The notes under the pieces were generated by a model. It had not been told where the DNA came from. It did no database searches and saw only the letters and a program-made list of their open reading frames with translations. 62,302 nt of DNA from JAAYYM01 sp964483155 (lineage in GTDB: Bacteria; Bacillota; Clostridia; Lachnospirales; Lachnospiraceae): positions 1 to 62,302 of the forward strand of contig CAZAAC010000011.1 of NCBI GenBank assembly GCA_964483155.1, read 5' to 3'. Numbering within the stretch: the first letter of the stretch is position 1; the number at the start of each line of letters is the position of its first letter. The translations under genes were made by a program, and so were the position numbers. Shown here in pieces: positions 25,585-35,653 of the stretch.

Positions 25585-27210
25585 TTATATTATGCTTTTA
25601 CTACTTCTCTCTTTTGTTTCTAAAGAAGCTTTAATAAATTCTTTAAATAATGGGTGTGGTTTATTTGGTCGACTTTTAAATTCTGGGTGAAATTGTACAC
25701 CAACAAAAAAAGTGTTCTCTTTAATTTCTATCGCTTCTACTATCATTTCATCAGGTGATGTACCGCTTATCGTTAATCCACTACTTACCATAATGTCTTT
25801 GTATTCATTATTAAACTCAAAGCGATGTCTGTGTCTTTCATTTATAAGTTCTTCTCCATAAATCCTCTTTAGTACAGTGTCATTTGCTATTTTACATGGA
25901 TAACTCCCAAGGCGCATGGTTCCACCTTTGCGAACAACCGCCAACTGTTCTTCCATCAAATCAATAACCAAATGCTTTCCCGTCTCATCAAATTCTCTGG
26001 AATTTGCATTATCAAGTCCACAAACATTTCTGGAATATTCTATTACTGCTATTTGCATACCAAGACAAATTCCAAAATAGGGGATATTGTTTTCTCTTGC
26101 ATACCTGCAAGCTTGTATTTTTCCTTCTATCCCTCTGTCACCAAAACCTCCTGGCACAAGTATTCCATCAATCCCGCTTAATTTTTCAGATGCGTTTTCT
26201 TTTGTAATCTGTTCACTGTCTACCCATTCTATATCAACTTTGGCATCATTCACATATCCACCATGATACAATGCCTCACGAACTGAAAGATAAGCATCGT
26301 GTAGTTGAACATACTTACCCACAATTCCGATTTTGACTGTTTTAGTTCTATTTTCAATCGCTCTAATCATCTCTATCCAGTCGCTCATATCTGGCTTTGG
26401 GCTTTCTAAATGCAAATGTCGACAGGCAACTTCGTCCAAGCCAAATTCGTGTAGCATCAAGGGTACTTCATATAAACATGATAGCGTATGGTTTTCAATA
26501 ACACAATCTCTTGATACATTGCAAAATAGTGCTATTTTGTCCTTAATTTCTTGCTCTAGCGGGCGATCTACTCTTGTAACAATAATATTTGGATTAATAC
26601 CAAGTGCACGCAATTCCTTTACAGAATGTTGTGTCGGTTTTGATTTATGCTCATCTGAACCACTTAAATAGGGAACCAATGTTACGTGAATAAACAGACA
26701 ATTATCCAACCCGATTTCCAATGATAACTGACGAATTGCCTCTAAAAATGGCTGACTCTCAATATCACCAATCGTACCACCTATTTCTGTAATTAAAATA
26801 TCTGCCATTGAGCTTTCTGCTCCCATATTAATAAAATGCTTTATTTCTCCAGTAATATGAGGAATAATCTGAACAGTTTGTCCTAAATATTCGCCTTTTC
26901 TTTCTCTATTAAGCACATTCCAATATACCTTACCACTCGTTAAATTTGAATATTGATTTAAATTTTCATCAATAAATCTTTCATAATGGCCAAGATCTAA
27001 ATCTGTCTCGGCACCATCATCTGTAACAAACACTTCGCCATGTTGATATGGGCTTAGTGTCCCTGGGTCTACATTCATATATGGATCCAGCTTTTGACTG
27101 GCCACTTTATATCCTCTCATTTTTAGAAGCCTTCCCAAAGAAGCCGCCGTAATTCCTTTTCCTAGTCCAGATACAACACCACCGGTCACAAATATATACT
27201 TGGTTATCAT
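25585..27210 (-). CDS. pyrG: CTP synthase
   Basis: The 541-residue enzyme makes CTP from UTP, ATP and glutamine. The N-terminal synthase domain begins TKYIFVTGGVVSGLGKGITA (P-loop). The C-terminal class I glutamine amidotransferase domain has the catalytic Cys in FGICLGMQ (near residue 383) and VQFHPEF near the end. The start codon overlaps the carB-dapF stop codon by four bases, so expression is coupled to that gene. It is the last gene of the glutamine cluster and another consumer of the glutamine amide. Confidence 0.97.
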   Translation of the reverse strand: MITKYIFVTGGVVSGLGKGITAASLGRLLKMRGYKVASQKLDPYMNVDPGTLSPYQHGEVFVTDDGAETDLDLGHYERFIDENLNQYSNLTSGKVYWNVLNRERKGEYLGQTVQIIPHITGEIKHFINMGAESSMADILITEIGGTIGDIESQPFLEAIRQLSLEIGLDNCLFIHVTLVPYLSGSDEHKSKPTQHSVKELRALGINPNIIVTRVDRPLEQEIKDKIALFCNVSRDCVIENHTLSCLYEVPLMLHEFGLDEVACRHLHLESPKPDMSDWIEMIRAIENRTKTVKIGIVGKYVQLHDAYLSVREALYHGGYVNDAKVDIEWVDSEQITKENASEKLSGIDGILVPGGFGDRGIEGKIQACRYARENNIPYFGICLGMQIAVIEYSRNVCGLDNANSREFDETGKHLVIDLMEEQLAVVRKGGTMRLGSYPCKIANDTVLKRIYGEELINERHRHRFEFNNEYKDIMVSSGLTISGTSPDEMIVEAIEIKENTFFVGVQFHPEFKSRPNKPHPLFKEFIKASLETKERSSKSII

Positions 27211-30200
27211 ATTTCTACCACCCCTTCATATATTTTTTTACAATTTCCTGTCATATATACTCTCCTACCATCATAGTTTATTTTTAGTCGTCCTCCCGGC
27301 AAAATAACGTCTATCTCGCTATCTCTGCTACATAACCCGTTTTCTATTGCTGCTACCGCCGCAGCACATGCACCAGTACCGCAGGAAATCGTTTCTTGAT
27401 TTCCTCTTTCCCACACTCGCATCTTAATTGTATTTTCATCTATAATCTTAACAAATTCAGTATTAATTCTTTCCGGAAATTGGTCATGATATTCAAACTT
27501 GGGACCAATTATTTTTAAATCTAGATTTGATACTTCTGGTAAAAAAGTCACACAATGTGGGTTGCCAACTGACAGGCATGTCACTTGATACTCTTTTCCA
27601 TCTACTAACAAAGGTTCTTTAATACACTCCTCTTTATCATAAATAACTGGCACATTTTTTGCTGTTAGATCAATTTCTCCCATATCTACTTTCGCCATAT
27701 AGGCCAAACCATGCTGCTTCATAACTTCTACCGTACGGATTCCACTTAATGTCTCAATAGTTACAGTCACATTATCTACAAGCTTATTATCTACAAAATA
27801 CTTTGCAATGCAACAAGCTGCAGTACCACACATTTTTCCTTCACTTCCATCTAGATTAAAAATACGCATCTTAACATCTGCTATACTAGAGGGACACATA
27901 ATAACAACACCGTCACCTCCGATTGCATAATGGCGATCAGTTAATATTAAGGGTAAACATTCTGGACAGTCAATTTGTTCTTTCATACAATCAAAATAAA
28001 TGTAATCGTTGCCACATCCTTGCATTTTAATAAATTTTAAGCTTTTACGTTCTCTACGCATTATATTAAGATTTACAAGTTCTGTTGTCATTTCTCCGAC
28101 TCCACTTATCAAAGTATCAGCCACTGCCTCTGCTGTATCCAATGCAGTCAGACATGGAATCCCTAACTGACTTGCTTTTCTACGAAGTTTAACACTATCC
28201 CTTGCAGGATTACGCCCTTTTGCTGAAGTCGAAATGATATAATTAATTTTCCCACTTTCAATTAACTTCATTGCATTATTCTCACCCTCAAAAATCTTAT
28301 CCGTATGTTCTACTTCAAGACCAGCAACACGAAGAACATGTGCATTGCCCTCTGTGGCATATAGTTTAAATCCATGCTCAGCAAATTTTCTTGCAATTGG
28401 AGCAATTTCACCTTTATCACTTTTTTTAACACTAATAAATACACCACCTGCTTTGTATAACTTACAACCCGATGCCAACAGTCCTTTATACAATGCTTCC
28501 TTTAAATTCTTACCAATGCCCAATACCTCGCCCGTTGATTTCATTTCCGGCCCTAGTTGTGTATCCACATCGGTCAATTTTTCAAAAGAAAATACCGGTA
28601 CTTTCACAAATGTATATGGTGGTACAGGAGATATACCTGTTCCAAATCCTAACTCTGATAATTTTATATCAAAACTTGTTTTAACAGCTAGTTCACACAT
28701 TGGGATTCCAGTTGCCTTACTTAAATATGGAATCGTGCGACTTGCTCTTGGATTTACTTCTATTATAAAAATTTCTTCATTTGCTACAATATACTGTACA
28801 TTTATGAGTCCTCTTGCATTCAGAGCAATTGCTAGTCTTCTAGTAATATCTACAATCCGATCTGCCATAGTATCATCAATATGTGGTGCAGGATAGACTG
28901 CAATACTATCTCCTGAATGAATACCTGTTCTTTCAATATGTTCCATGATACCAGGAATTAGTATATCCTCTCCATCACAAATAGCATCTACTTCTATTTC
29001 GCGTCCATTAATATATTCATCAATCAATACCAAATTATCTGGATTCTGTTCCAAAATTACCTGCATATATTCTATTATATCTGCATCCTCAAACGCAATA
29101 ATCATATTTTGACCGCCAAGCACATACGATGGTCGCATTAATACTGGATACCCTACTTCGTTTGCAGCATTTAATGCTTCCTCTGTATTTATTACTGTAA
29201 AGCCTCTTGGTCTTTTAATCTCTAGTTCTTCCAACATTTCATCAAATCTCTCCCGATTTTCTGCTTTATCAATGCTGTCTGCGCTAGTTCCTAAAATTGT
29301 AATACCGGCATCATCCAAGTATTTAGTGAGTTTTATGGCCGTCTGTCCGCCAAAAGCTACAAATACGCCAATTGGCTGTTCTGAAGCTATAATGTGAAGT
29401 ACATCTTCTTTATTTAGCGGTTCAAAATACAGGCGGTCTGCAATATCAAAGTCTGTCGATACTGTTTCTGGATTATTATTTATTACAATTACCTCATACC
29501 CGAGCTTTTTTAAAGACCATACACAATGTACACTCGCATAATCAAATTCAATACCCTGACCAATTCGAATAGGCCCTGACCCAAACACAATTACTTTTGG
29601 TCTTCTAGATTTGTTTATAAATGGAAGTGCTTCATTTTCTGCTCCCATGCGTTTAGTATCATATGTTGCATAAAAGTAAGGTGTCTCTGCTGGGAATTCA
29701 CCCCCGCATGTATCAACCATTTTATATACTGGGATTGCTTTTTCTAATACTTTTTGTCCACTCAGTTTTTCAATTGTATCATCCAAATAGCCAAATCTTT
29801 TCCCCTTTTCATATAGTTCTTGTGTCAGTAATTCTTTCGCTAATGCTTTTTCATAATTTACTAACTTTACTAATTTGTATAAAAAGAATTTATCAATCTT
29901 TGTAATCTCATGAATTTCATCCACACTAATTCCGCGTTTTAGTCCATCAAAAATGTAAAACAATCTTTCGTCTGTCGCATGTCCAATATATTGTATTAAT
30001 TCAGTATCAGACATTTCACTTGTTTTATCTAGATTACAAGATGAAAGTCCTATCTCTACTCCACGTACCGCCTTCATCAAGGCCATCTCAAATGTATCAG
30101 CAATAGCCATAACTTCTCCAGTTGCTTTCATTTGGGTGCCAAGTTCTCGTTTCGCATAAATAAACTTATCAAATGGCCATTTCGGAAATTTTACTGCCAC

Positions 30201-31256
30201 ATAATCTAATGTTGGTTCAAATGCAGCATAAGTGTTTCCCGTAATATCATTTTTTATCTCGTCCAGTGTATATCCAATAGCAATCTTAGTTGCTACTTTA
30301 GCAATCGGATATCCTGTTGCTTTAGACGCAAGTGCAGAAGAACGAGATACTCTTGGATTAACTTCGATTACTGCATATTCAAATGATTCTGGATTTAAAG
30401 CAAACTGACAATTACAGCCTCCTTCAATTTTTAAAGCTTGAATGATTTTTAATGCAGCACTACGGAGCATCTGATATTCTTTATCTGCAAGAGTCAATGC
30501 AGGTGCTACAACAATGCTATCACCTGTATGAACTCCTACTGGATCAAAGTTTTCCATTGAGCAGACAGCAATACAATTATCATTACTATCTCTCATTACT
30601 TCAAATTCAATTTCTTTCCAGCCTGAAATACAACGTTCTACTAGAATTTGATGAATTGGTGATAATAACAAACCGTTTGTTCCAATTTCACAAAGCGTTT
30701 GCTCATCCTCCACAATCCCACCACCACTTCCGCCAAGTGTAAATGCAGGACGCACAATTACAGGATATCCGATTTTTTCTGCAAACTTTATAGCACCGTC
30801 TATTTCATTAACGATTACGGAAGGAATAACTGGTTGCCCGATTTCTTCCATAGTATCTTTGAACATCTGTCTATCTTCTGCTTTATCAATTGTCTCTGGT
30901 GATGATCCAAGAAGAACCACACCGTTTTCTTCAAGAAATCCAGACTTTGCAAGCTGCATACACAAAGTAAGTCCTGTCTGACCGCCAAGACCTGATAAAA
31001 TACTATCTGGTTTTTCTTTCAAAATAATCCTTTTTATTGTTTCTACTGTCAGGGGCTCTAAATAAATTTCATCTGCCATCACATTATCTGTCATAATTGT
31101 AGCAGGATTAGAATTTATCAAAACCACTTCTATCCCCGCTGCCTTAAGCACGCGAAGAGCCTGTGTCCCCGCATAATCAAATTCAGCCGCCTGCCCTATC
31201 ACAATAGGTCCTGAACCAATTAATAATGTTTTCTTGATATTTAAGTTTAATGGCAT
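27207..31256 (-). CDS. carB: Carbamoyl-phosphate synthase large subunit fused to diaminopimelate epimerase
   Basis: The single 1349-residue frame joins two enzymes. Residues 1 to about 1060 are a complete CarB: two ATP-grasp halves (starts KTLLIGSGPIVIGQAAEFDYAG and KVIVFGSGPIRIGQGIEFDYAS near 555) and a regulatory MGS-like domain near 940-1055. From residue 1073 to the end is a full-length DapF of 277 residues with MQGCGNDY, active-site Cys C1143 in SEGKMCGTAACC and C1292 in SCGTGACAAA. CarB makes carbamoyl phosphate for pyrimidines and arginine. DapF converts LL- to meso-diaminopimelate for lysine and peptidoglycan. The first DapF cysteine motif (CGTAACC) departs from the usual CGNGARC. An internal ATG (M1066) sits at the junction. 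The start overlaps the carA end. Confidence 0.95.
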   Translation of the reverse strand: MPLNLNIKKTLLIGSGPIVIGQAAEFDYAGTQALRVLKAAGIEVVLINSNPATIMTDNVMADEIYLEPLTVETIKRIILKEKPDSILSGLGGQTGLTLCMQLAKSGFLEENGVVLLGSSPETIDKAEDRQMFKDTMEEIGQPVIPSVIVNEIDGAIKFAEKIGYPVIVRPAFTLGGSGGGIVEDEQTLCEIGTNGLLLSPIHQILVERCISGWKEIEFEVMRDSNDNCIAVCSMENFDPVGVHTGDSIVVAPALTLADKEYQMLRSAALKIIQALKIEGGCNCQFALNPESFEYAVIEVNPRVSRSSALASKATGYPIAKVATKIAIGYTLDEIKNDITGNTYAAFEPTLDYVAVKFPKWPFDKFIYAKRELGTQMKATGEVMAIADTFEMALMKAVRGVEIGLSSCNLDKTSEMSDTELIQYIGHATDERLFYIFDGLKRGISVDEIHEITKIDKFFLYKLVKLVNYEKALAKELLTQELYEKGKRFGYLDDTIEKLSGQKVLEKAIPVYKMVDTCGGEFPAETPYFYATYDTKRMGAENEALPFINKSRRPKVIVFGSGPIRIGQGIEFDYASVHCVWSLKKLGYEVIVINNNPETVSTDFDIADRLYFEPLNKEDVLHIIASEQPIGVFVAFGGQTAIKLTKYLDDAGITILGTSADSIDKAENRERFDEMLEELEIKRPRGFTVINTEEALNAANEVGYPVLMRPSYVLGGQNMIIAFEDADIIEYMQVILEQNPDNLVLIDEYINGREIEVDAICDGEDILIPGIMEHIERTGIHSGDSIAVYPAPHIDDTMADRIVDITRRLAIALNARGLINVQYIVANEEIFIIEVNPRASRTIPYLSKATGIPMCELAVKTSFDIKLSELGFGTGISPVPPYTFVKVPVFSFEKLTDVDTQLGPEMKSTGEVLGIGKNLKEALYKGLLASGCKLYKAGGVFISVKKSDKGEIAPIARKFAEHGFKLYATEGNAHVLRVAGLEVEHTDKIFEGENNAMKLIESGKINYIISTSAKGRNPARDSVKLRRKASQLGIPCLTALDTAEAVADTLISGVGEMTTELVNLNIMRRERKSLKFIKMQGCGNDYIYFDCMKEQIDCPECLPLILTDRHYAIGGDGVVIMCPSSIADVKMRIFNLDGSEGKMCGTAACCIAKYFVDNKLVDNVTVTIETLSGIRTVEVMKQHGLAYMAKVDMGEIDLTAKNVPVIYDKEECIKEPLLVDGKEYQVTCLSVGNPHCVTFLPEVSNLDLKIIGPKFEYHDQFPERINTEFVKIIDENTIKMRVWERGNQETISCGTGACAAAVAAIENGLCSRDSEIDVILPGGRLKINYDGRRVYMTGNCKKIYEGVVEI

Positions 31257-32392
31257 GTTGGTCCCTCCGTATTAGTACTCTTGCTATTTATAGAACTTTT
31301 AGTATCACAAAAAGACTGATTTTTATATTCCTTTATCATTTCAATAAAATAATCAAATAAGAATGCACTATCTCTTGGACCACCACAAGCTTCTGGGTGA
31401 AATTGAACAGAGAAAGCCGGCTTTCCAATATAATCAATCCCTTCACACGTATTATCATTGGCATTAATAAAAGATACTCTGGCTTTTTCTTCATCTATAC
31501 TTTCTGCAACAACCTCATACCCATGATTCTGACTAGTTATATATACACGTTTTGTTATTGTATCTTTCACAGCCTGATTGGCGCCCCGATGACCATATTT
31601 CATCTTTTTTGTCTGAAAACCGTTTGCCAGTGCTAAAAGTTGATGTCCCAAGCAAATACCGAAAATAGGAATTCCTAAATCATATAATTTGTAAATAGTA
31701 TCTATGGCTTCTTTATTTTCCTTTGGATCTCCTGGCCCATTAGTCAACATCACACCATCAGGCTTAAATGCCAAAATCTGTTCTTTTGTCGCATTATACG
31801 GCATAACACATATATCACAATTTCTTAATAGTAATTCGCGTTTAATATTTTCCTTTAATCCAAAATCAAGTACTGCTACTCTATATTTCCCAATCTCAGC
31901 TGCTTCCTCATATTTTTCTTTTACAGATACTTTTGCAACTGGTCTCATCATTTGATACTTTTTTAATTCTTCTAAATCTATTGTATCAACATTTTCTGTA
32001 ATTACACCATTCATCGTTCCATATTCACGAAGCATTTTTGTAAGTGCTCGCGTATCAATGTCGTATAATCCTGTCATTCCTCTACATTTAAAAAAAGTGT
32101 CAATATCCTCTTCGCTTCTAAAGTTGGAAGGATCCTGACACCACTCTTTCACAATATAGGCACTTGCCCCTATAAAGTTACTTTCGAAATCGGTGGGTAT
32201 TATTCCATAATTTCCAATAAGAGGGAAGGTCTGCACTACAATTTGTCCAGTATAACTAGGGTCGGTAAGGGTTTCTAGATATCCGGTCATACCTGTCGTA
32301 AATACAACCTCTCCGAAAACCTCTTTTTCAATACCAAAATAGTAACCCTGGAAAATCGAACCATTTTCCAAAACCAAATAAACCTTTTTCAT
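31247..32392 (-). CDS. carA: Carbamoyl-phosphate synthase small subunit (glutaminase)
   Basis: The 381-residue subunit hydrolyses glutamine and channels ammonia to CarB. The N-terminal domain has the conserved FTTGMTGYLETLTDPSY. The class I amidotransferase domain has MLTNGPGDP, catalytic Cys in IFGICLGHQ (near residue 240) and SVQFHPEACGGP. It ends ten bases inside carB and starts two bases after purF, so purF, carA, carB-dapF and pyrG are translated from one message. The final 20 residues are Ser/Lys/Asn-rich and not conserved in the family. Confidence 0.97.
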   Translation of the reverse strand: MKKVYLVLENGSIFQGYYFGIEKEVFGEVVFTTGMTGYLETLTDPSYTGQIVVQTFPLIGNYGIIPTDFESNFIGASAYIVKEWCQDPSNFRSEEDIDTFFKCRGMTGLYDIDTRALTKMLREYGTMNGVITENVDTIDLEELKKYQMMRPVAKVSVKEKYEEAAEIGKYRVAVLDFGLKENIKRELLLRNCDICVMPYNATKEQILAFKPDGVMLTNGPGDPKENKEAIDTIYKLYDLGIPIFGICLGHQLLALANGFQTKKMKYGHRGANQAVKDTITKRVYITSQNHGYEVVAESIDEEKARVSFINANDNTCEGIDYIGKPAFSVQFHPEACGGPRDSAFLFDYFIEMIKEYKNQSFCDTKSSINSKSTNTEGPTCH

Positions 32393-32394
32393 CT

Positions 32395-33801
32395 CTAATC
32401 CTCCAATTCCCGCTTATTACAATTTGAATGCTCATTTTTTTCATAGCCCGTAAAGCATCTCGTACAAAAATCTAATGAACAGTCTGCACATGCATTTTTT
32501 AAACCACTTACGCTAATAAATGCTATACTATCCGCTCCAATCTGTTTTCTAATATCATCTAGACTCATCCTATTTGCAATTAAATTTTCTTCATTGTCAA
32601 TATCTGTGCCAAAATAACAAGTATAACGAAATGGTGGGGATGATATCCTCATATGAACCTCTTTTGCCCCTGCTTCTTTTAAAGCCCGAACAATATTTGC
32701 AGAAGTTGTACCCCTGACAATTGAATCATCTATCAATACGATTCGTTTTCCTTCAATATTTACCCTCATCGGATTCAATTTCAATTTAACTGCATTCTCT
32801 CTTTGTGCCTGAGATGGAAATATAAAACTTCTTCCAATATATCGATTTTTTGCAAATCCTGATATTAATGGTAGTCCACTTTCTTCTGCATACCCAACAG
32901 CTGCCTCAAGACCACTATCTGGAACTCCACATACAGCATCTGCCTCAACAGGCGCTTCTTTTGCCAACACTCGTCCCATTTCAAATCTCGCTTTATATAC
33001 ACTTTGATGATCTAAAACCGAATCTTGTCTGGCAAAATATACATATTCAAAAATACACATACTAATATCTGATGAATCCAATACTTTTTCAGAAAATGTT
33101 TCTTTTCCATCTTCTATAACGACTATCTCGCCTGGACCAATATCCTTCACAAAATGAAAGCCACAGCTATCCAAAGCACATGACTCAGATGCAATTACCA
33201 TACCCGCTTCATTTTCCCCAATACATAATGGTCGAAATCCGTGTCTATCTCGAATTGCTACTAATTGCTTATGACTGGTCATAACAATTAACGAAAAAGC
33301 CCCCTGTAATTCCTTGGCTGCGGCAATAATACCTTCTATTGTATCTTTCTTTTTCACAATATAATAAGCAATCAGTGCCGAAACCACTTCGCTATCAGAA
33401 CTTGCTACAAAGTCGATTCCTTCACTAAATAATTCATCACGTAATGCTTTAGCGTTCGTTATATTTCCATTATGTGCCATCGCAATACGTCCTGTTAAAT
33501 ATTCTGTTACAAAAGGTTGTACATTTTCCTTTGTATTATTTCCTGTTGTACTATATCTGGTATGTCCTATTGCTAAATGTGCAGGTGAAAGTTCTATAAT
33601 CCTTTCTCCATGAAAAACTTCGCTTACCAATCCCATATCCTTATGCATCTTAATCGCCTGTCGTGACAAGACTGCTATACCAGCCCCCTCCTGTCCACGA
33701 TGCTGTAACGCAAGCAATCCATTATAAACAATTCCCGCTGCATCTTCTGATTTTACACTAACACCAAATACTGCACATTCTTCATGTAACTTGTTTTTCA
33801 T
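32395..33801 (-). CDS. purF: Amidophosphoribosyltransferase (GPATase)
   Basis: The 468-residue enzyme carries out the first step of purine synthesis using glutamine and PRPP. The short propeptide MKNKLHEE precedes the N-terminal nucleophile Cys9 (ECAVFGV). The glutaminase domain shows HTRYSTTGN and MAHNGNITN; the PRPP-binding loop is IVLIDDSIVRGTT near residue 350. Cysteines near 240 and in the C-terminal CADCSLDFC stretch fit the Fe-S cluster of the Bacillus subtilis type enzyme. It lies apart from other pur genes, within the glutamine cluster, between the ANTAR regulator and carA. Confidence 0.96.
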   Translation of the reverse strand: MKNKLHEECAVFGVSVKSEDAAGIVYNGLLALQHRGQEGAGIAVLSRQAIKMHKDMGLVSEVFHGERIIELSPAHLAIGHTRYSTTGNNTKENVQPFVTEYLTGRIAMAHNGNITNAKALRDELFSEGIDFVASSDSEVVSALIAYYIVKKKDTIEGIIAAAKELQGAFSLIVMTSHKQLVAIRDRHGFRPLCIGENEAGMVIASESCALDSCGFHFVKDIGPGEIVVIEDGKETFSEKVLDSSDISMCIFEYVYFARQDSVLDHQSVYKARFEMGRVLAKEAPVEADAVCGVPDSGLEAAVGYAEESGLPLISGFAKNRYIGRSFIFPSQAQRENAVKLKLNPMRVNIEGKRIVLIDDSIVRGTTSANIVRALKEAGAKEVHMRISSPPFRYTCYFGTDIDNEENLIANRMSLDDIRKQIGADSIAFISVSGLKNACADCSLDFCTRCFTGYEKNEHSNCNKRELED

Positions 33802-33813
33802 ATCATAACCTTC

Positions 33814-34383
33814 CTATTGTTCATAAGTACTTAAAATTCCTAACGCGATTTCCTTCCGTGGTGATCGCATATCCATTGCCTGTTTTTCAATATACTTGTG
33901 TGCATCTTCTTCGGACATTCCTAAATAAGAAATTAATACGCACTTTGCTCTTGATATTAACTTAATATCTTCTAGCTTTTCCTGCAATTTTTCCTTTTCC
34001 TTTTGCATCATAAAAAGACGCTTTTGCGCAACCTTTGCAAGCTTTAAAGCGCTCCATAACATCTGCCTGTTTATTGGTTTGCCAACAGTAATAACTCCAT
34101 AGTCTTCCACTTTTTCTGCTATTTCATCGAGTTGCTCCACTTTAACAACTAATATCACTTGACAAATATTCTTTTCCGCAATATGAATAGAAAGTTTCTC
34201 TCCTAAATCAAATTTCAAAGGAGCATTAATTAAACAAATTTCAAAATCACGTTCAATTAATATGCGTTTTGCTTCTTCACCGTTATGAGCCACAACAACT
34301 TCAGAACAGAAATTTTGAGATAAAAAGCTGGTGAAAAACTCAATTCCTTTTTGGGTTTCGCTCACTAACAGGACACTTCCCAT
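33814..34383 (-). CDS. ANTAR-domain RNA-binding antiterminator with a degenerate receiver
   Basis: The 189-residue protein has an N-terminal receiver-like domain (about 1-118), a coiled coil (about 118-140) and a C-terminal ANTAR domain (about 135-186) with the typical ISRAKCVLISYLGMSEEDAH pattern. ANTAR proteins bind paired RNA hairpins with six-base loops and prevent formation of a terminator. The receiver has N53 where the phosphoacceptor Asp should be and S8 in place of one acidic residue, while the Lys of GKP (K102) remains, so it is unlikely to be controlled by phosphorylation. It follows glnA by 28 bases and precedes purF. Leaders of asnB, amt and glnA carry matching hairpins. Confidence 0.92.
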   Translation of the reverse strand: MGSVLLVSETQKGIEFFTSFLSQNFCSEVVVAHNGEEAKRILIERDFEICLINAPLKFDLGEKLSIHIAEKNICQVILVVKVEQLDEIAEKVEDYGVITVGKPINRQMLWSALKLAKVAQKRLFMMQKEKEKLQEKLEDIKLISRAKCVLISYLGMSEEDAHKYIEKQAMDMRSPRKEIALGILSTYEQ

Positions 34384-34411
34384 AAATCCAGCCCCTTTCC
34401 TCTCCTAACAT

Positions 34412-35653
34412 TTAATTCTGTACTATTGTTTCTAAAAATCTATCACAAATTATTTTTTTCTTTAATGCAGATAAAAATTGACTTTCCTTTGCATAAGAAA
34501 CTGCTTCGTCAAAACTTTCCGGAATCCGGCTAAATGTGTCTTCCTGCATTGCTTCCATTTCTTTCATATCATAATCAGCTGCTTCTGGAAGTTGTTCATT
34601 ATTCTGAATTCCTTCTATACCTGCACTAATTAAAATAGCGAAAGCAAGATATGGATTAATACAAGAATCTGGTGATCGCAACTCAAATCTTTGTTTAAAA
34701 CCTGTAGCTGCTGGAATACGTATTAACTGAGAACGATTTTCTCTAGACCATGTAATAAATTTTGGTGCCTCATATGAACCAAATCGTTCATATGAACTTG
34801 GTAAAAGATTTAAAAATATTGTTATTTCTTTTATCCTTTTCATAATTCCAGCCATAAAAGAATCTACTATCTGCTTATTTGATTCATACATATTAATACC
34901 GTTTTCAAATAAAGAAATATTAATGTGAAGTCCGTTCCCACTTTGTCCTGGTATTGGTTTTGGCAAAAAACACGCACTCAAGCCATTTCTTTCTGCAATC
35001 ACTCCAATCACATTTTTCAATGTCAGAAAATTATCTGCTGTTGTTAACGCATCAGCAAATTTAATATCTATTTCATTCTGACCTGGACCAGTTTCATGAT
35101 GTGAGGTCTCAGGAAGAATACCCATATCCTCTAAACATAAGCAAATTTCTCTTCGAATGTTTTCTCCCTTATCAATTGGGGCAATATCTAAATAAGTTCC
35201 GTTATCGATTGGGATATCAGTTGCTTTCCCATTTTCGTCATTTAAGAACAAATAGAATTCACTTTCTACTCCTATTCGACATCCATATCCTTTTTTTGCT
35301 AATTCATCCATTGTTTCCTTTAGAAACGTTCTGGCATCATATATAAATGGAGACCCGTCTGGATACTTTATATCACAATAAAATCTAATAACCCTTCCTT
35401 GCTGTGGTCTCCATGGAAGAATATTCATAGTTGTTGGATCCGGAACTAAAAACAAATCTGACTTAGCTGTTCCTCCAAATCCAATAATTGAAGAAGCATC
35501 AAATGGGATTCCCTTCTCAAATGCTCGTTTTAATTCATTTGGCATAATAGATATATTCTTTTGTGTCCCCAATAGATCACAAAAAGCTAATCGAATGAAT
35601 TTAACATCATTTTTTTTAACAAATTCTAAAACCTCATCAATTGTTATGCTCAT
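34412..35653 (-). CDS. glnA: Type I glutamine synthetase
   Basis: The 413-residue enzyme family joins glutamate and ammonia to form glutamine. Visible motifs are the substrate loop FDASSIIGFGG, metal ligands in GVESEFYLF and NEIDIKF, the ATP site KPIPGQSGNGLHINISL and the SSYERFGSYEAP...SRENRSQLIRIP region. I placed the start at 35651-35653 because AGGAGG lies 5-7 bases upstream; the longer form would include its own ribosome binding site. It is somewhat shorter than typical GlnA (about 444), has ERFGSYEAP where KRLVPGYEAP is usual, and lacks the adenylylation motif. Being a GlnA paralogue with altered regulation is possible. It has its own leader with promoter and terminator. Confidence 0.87.
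   Translation of the reverse strand: MSITIDEVLEFVKKNDVKFIRLAFCDLLGTQKNISIMPNELKRAFEKGIPFDASSIIGFGGTAKSDLFLVPDPTTMNILPWRPQQGRVIRFYCDIKYPDGSPFIYDARTFLKETMDELAKKGYGCRIGVESEFYLFLNDENGKATDIPIDNGTYLDIAPIDKGENIRREICLCLEDMGILPETSHHETGPGQNEIDIKFADALTTADNFLTLKNVIGVIAERNGLSACFLPKPIPGQSGNGLHINISLFENGINMYESNKQIVDSFMAGIMKRIKEITIFLNLLPSSYERFGSYEAPKFITWSRENRSQLIRIPAATGFKQRFELRSPDSCINPYLAFAILISAGIEGIQNNEQLPEAADYDMKEMEAMQEDTFSRIPESFDEAVSYAKESQFLSALKKKIICDRFLETIVQN

Noticed and set aside
28345..28896. Plus-strand frame of 183 residues inside carB-dapF
   Set aside because: It is antisense to a conserved CarB domain and has no start signal.
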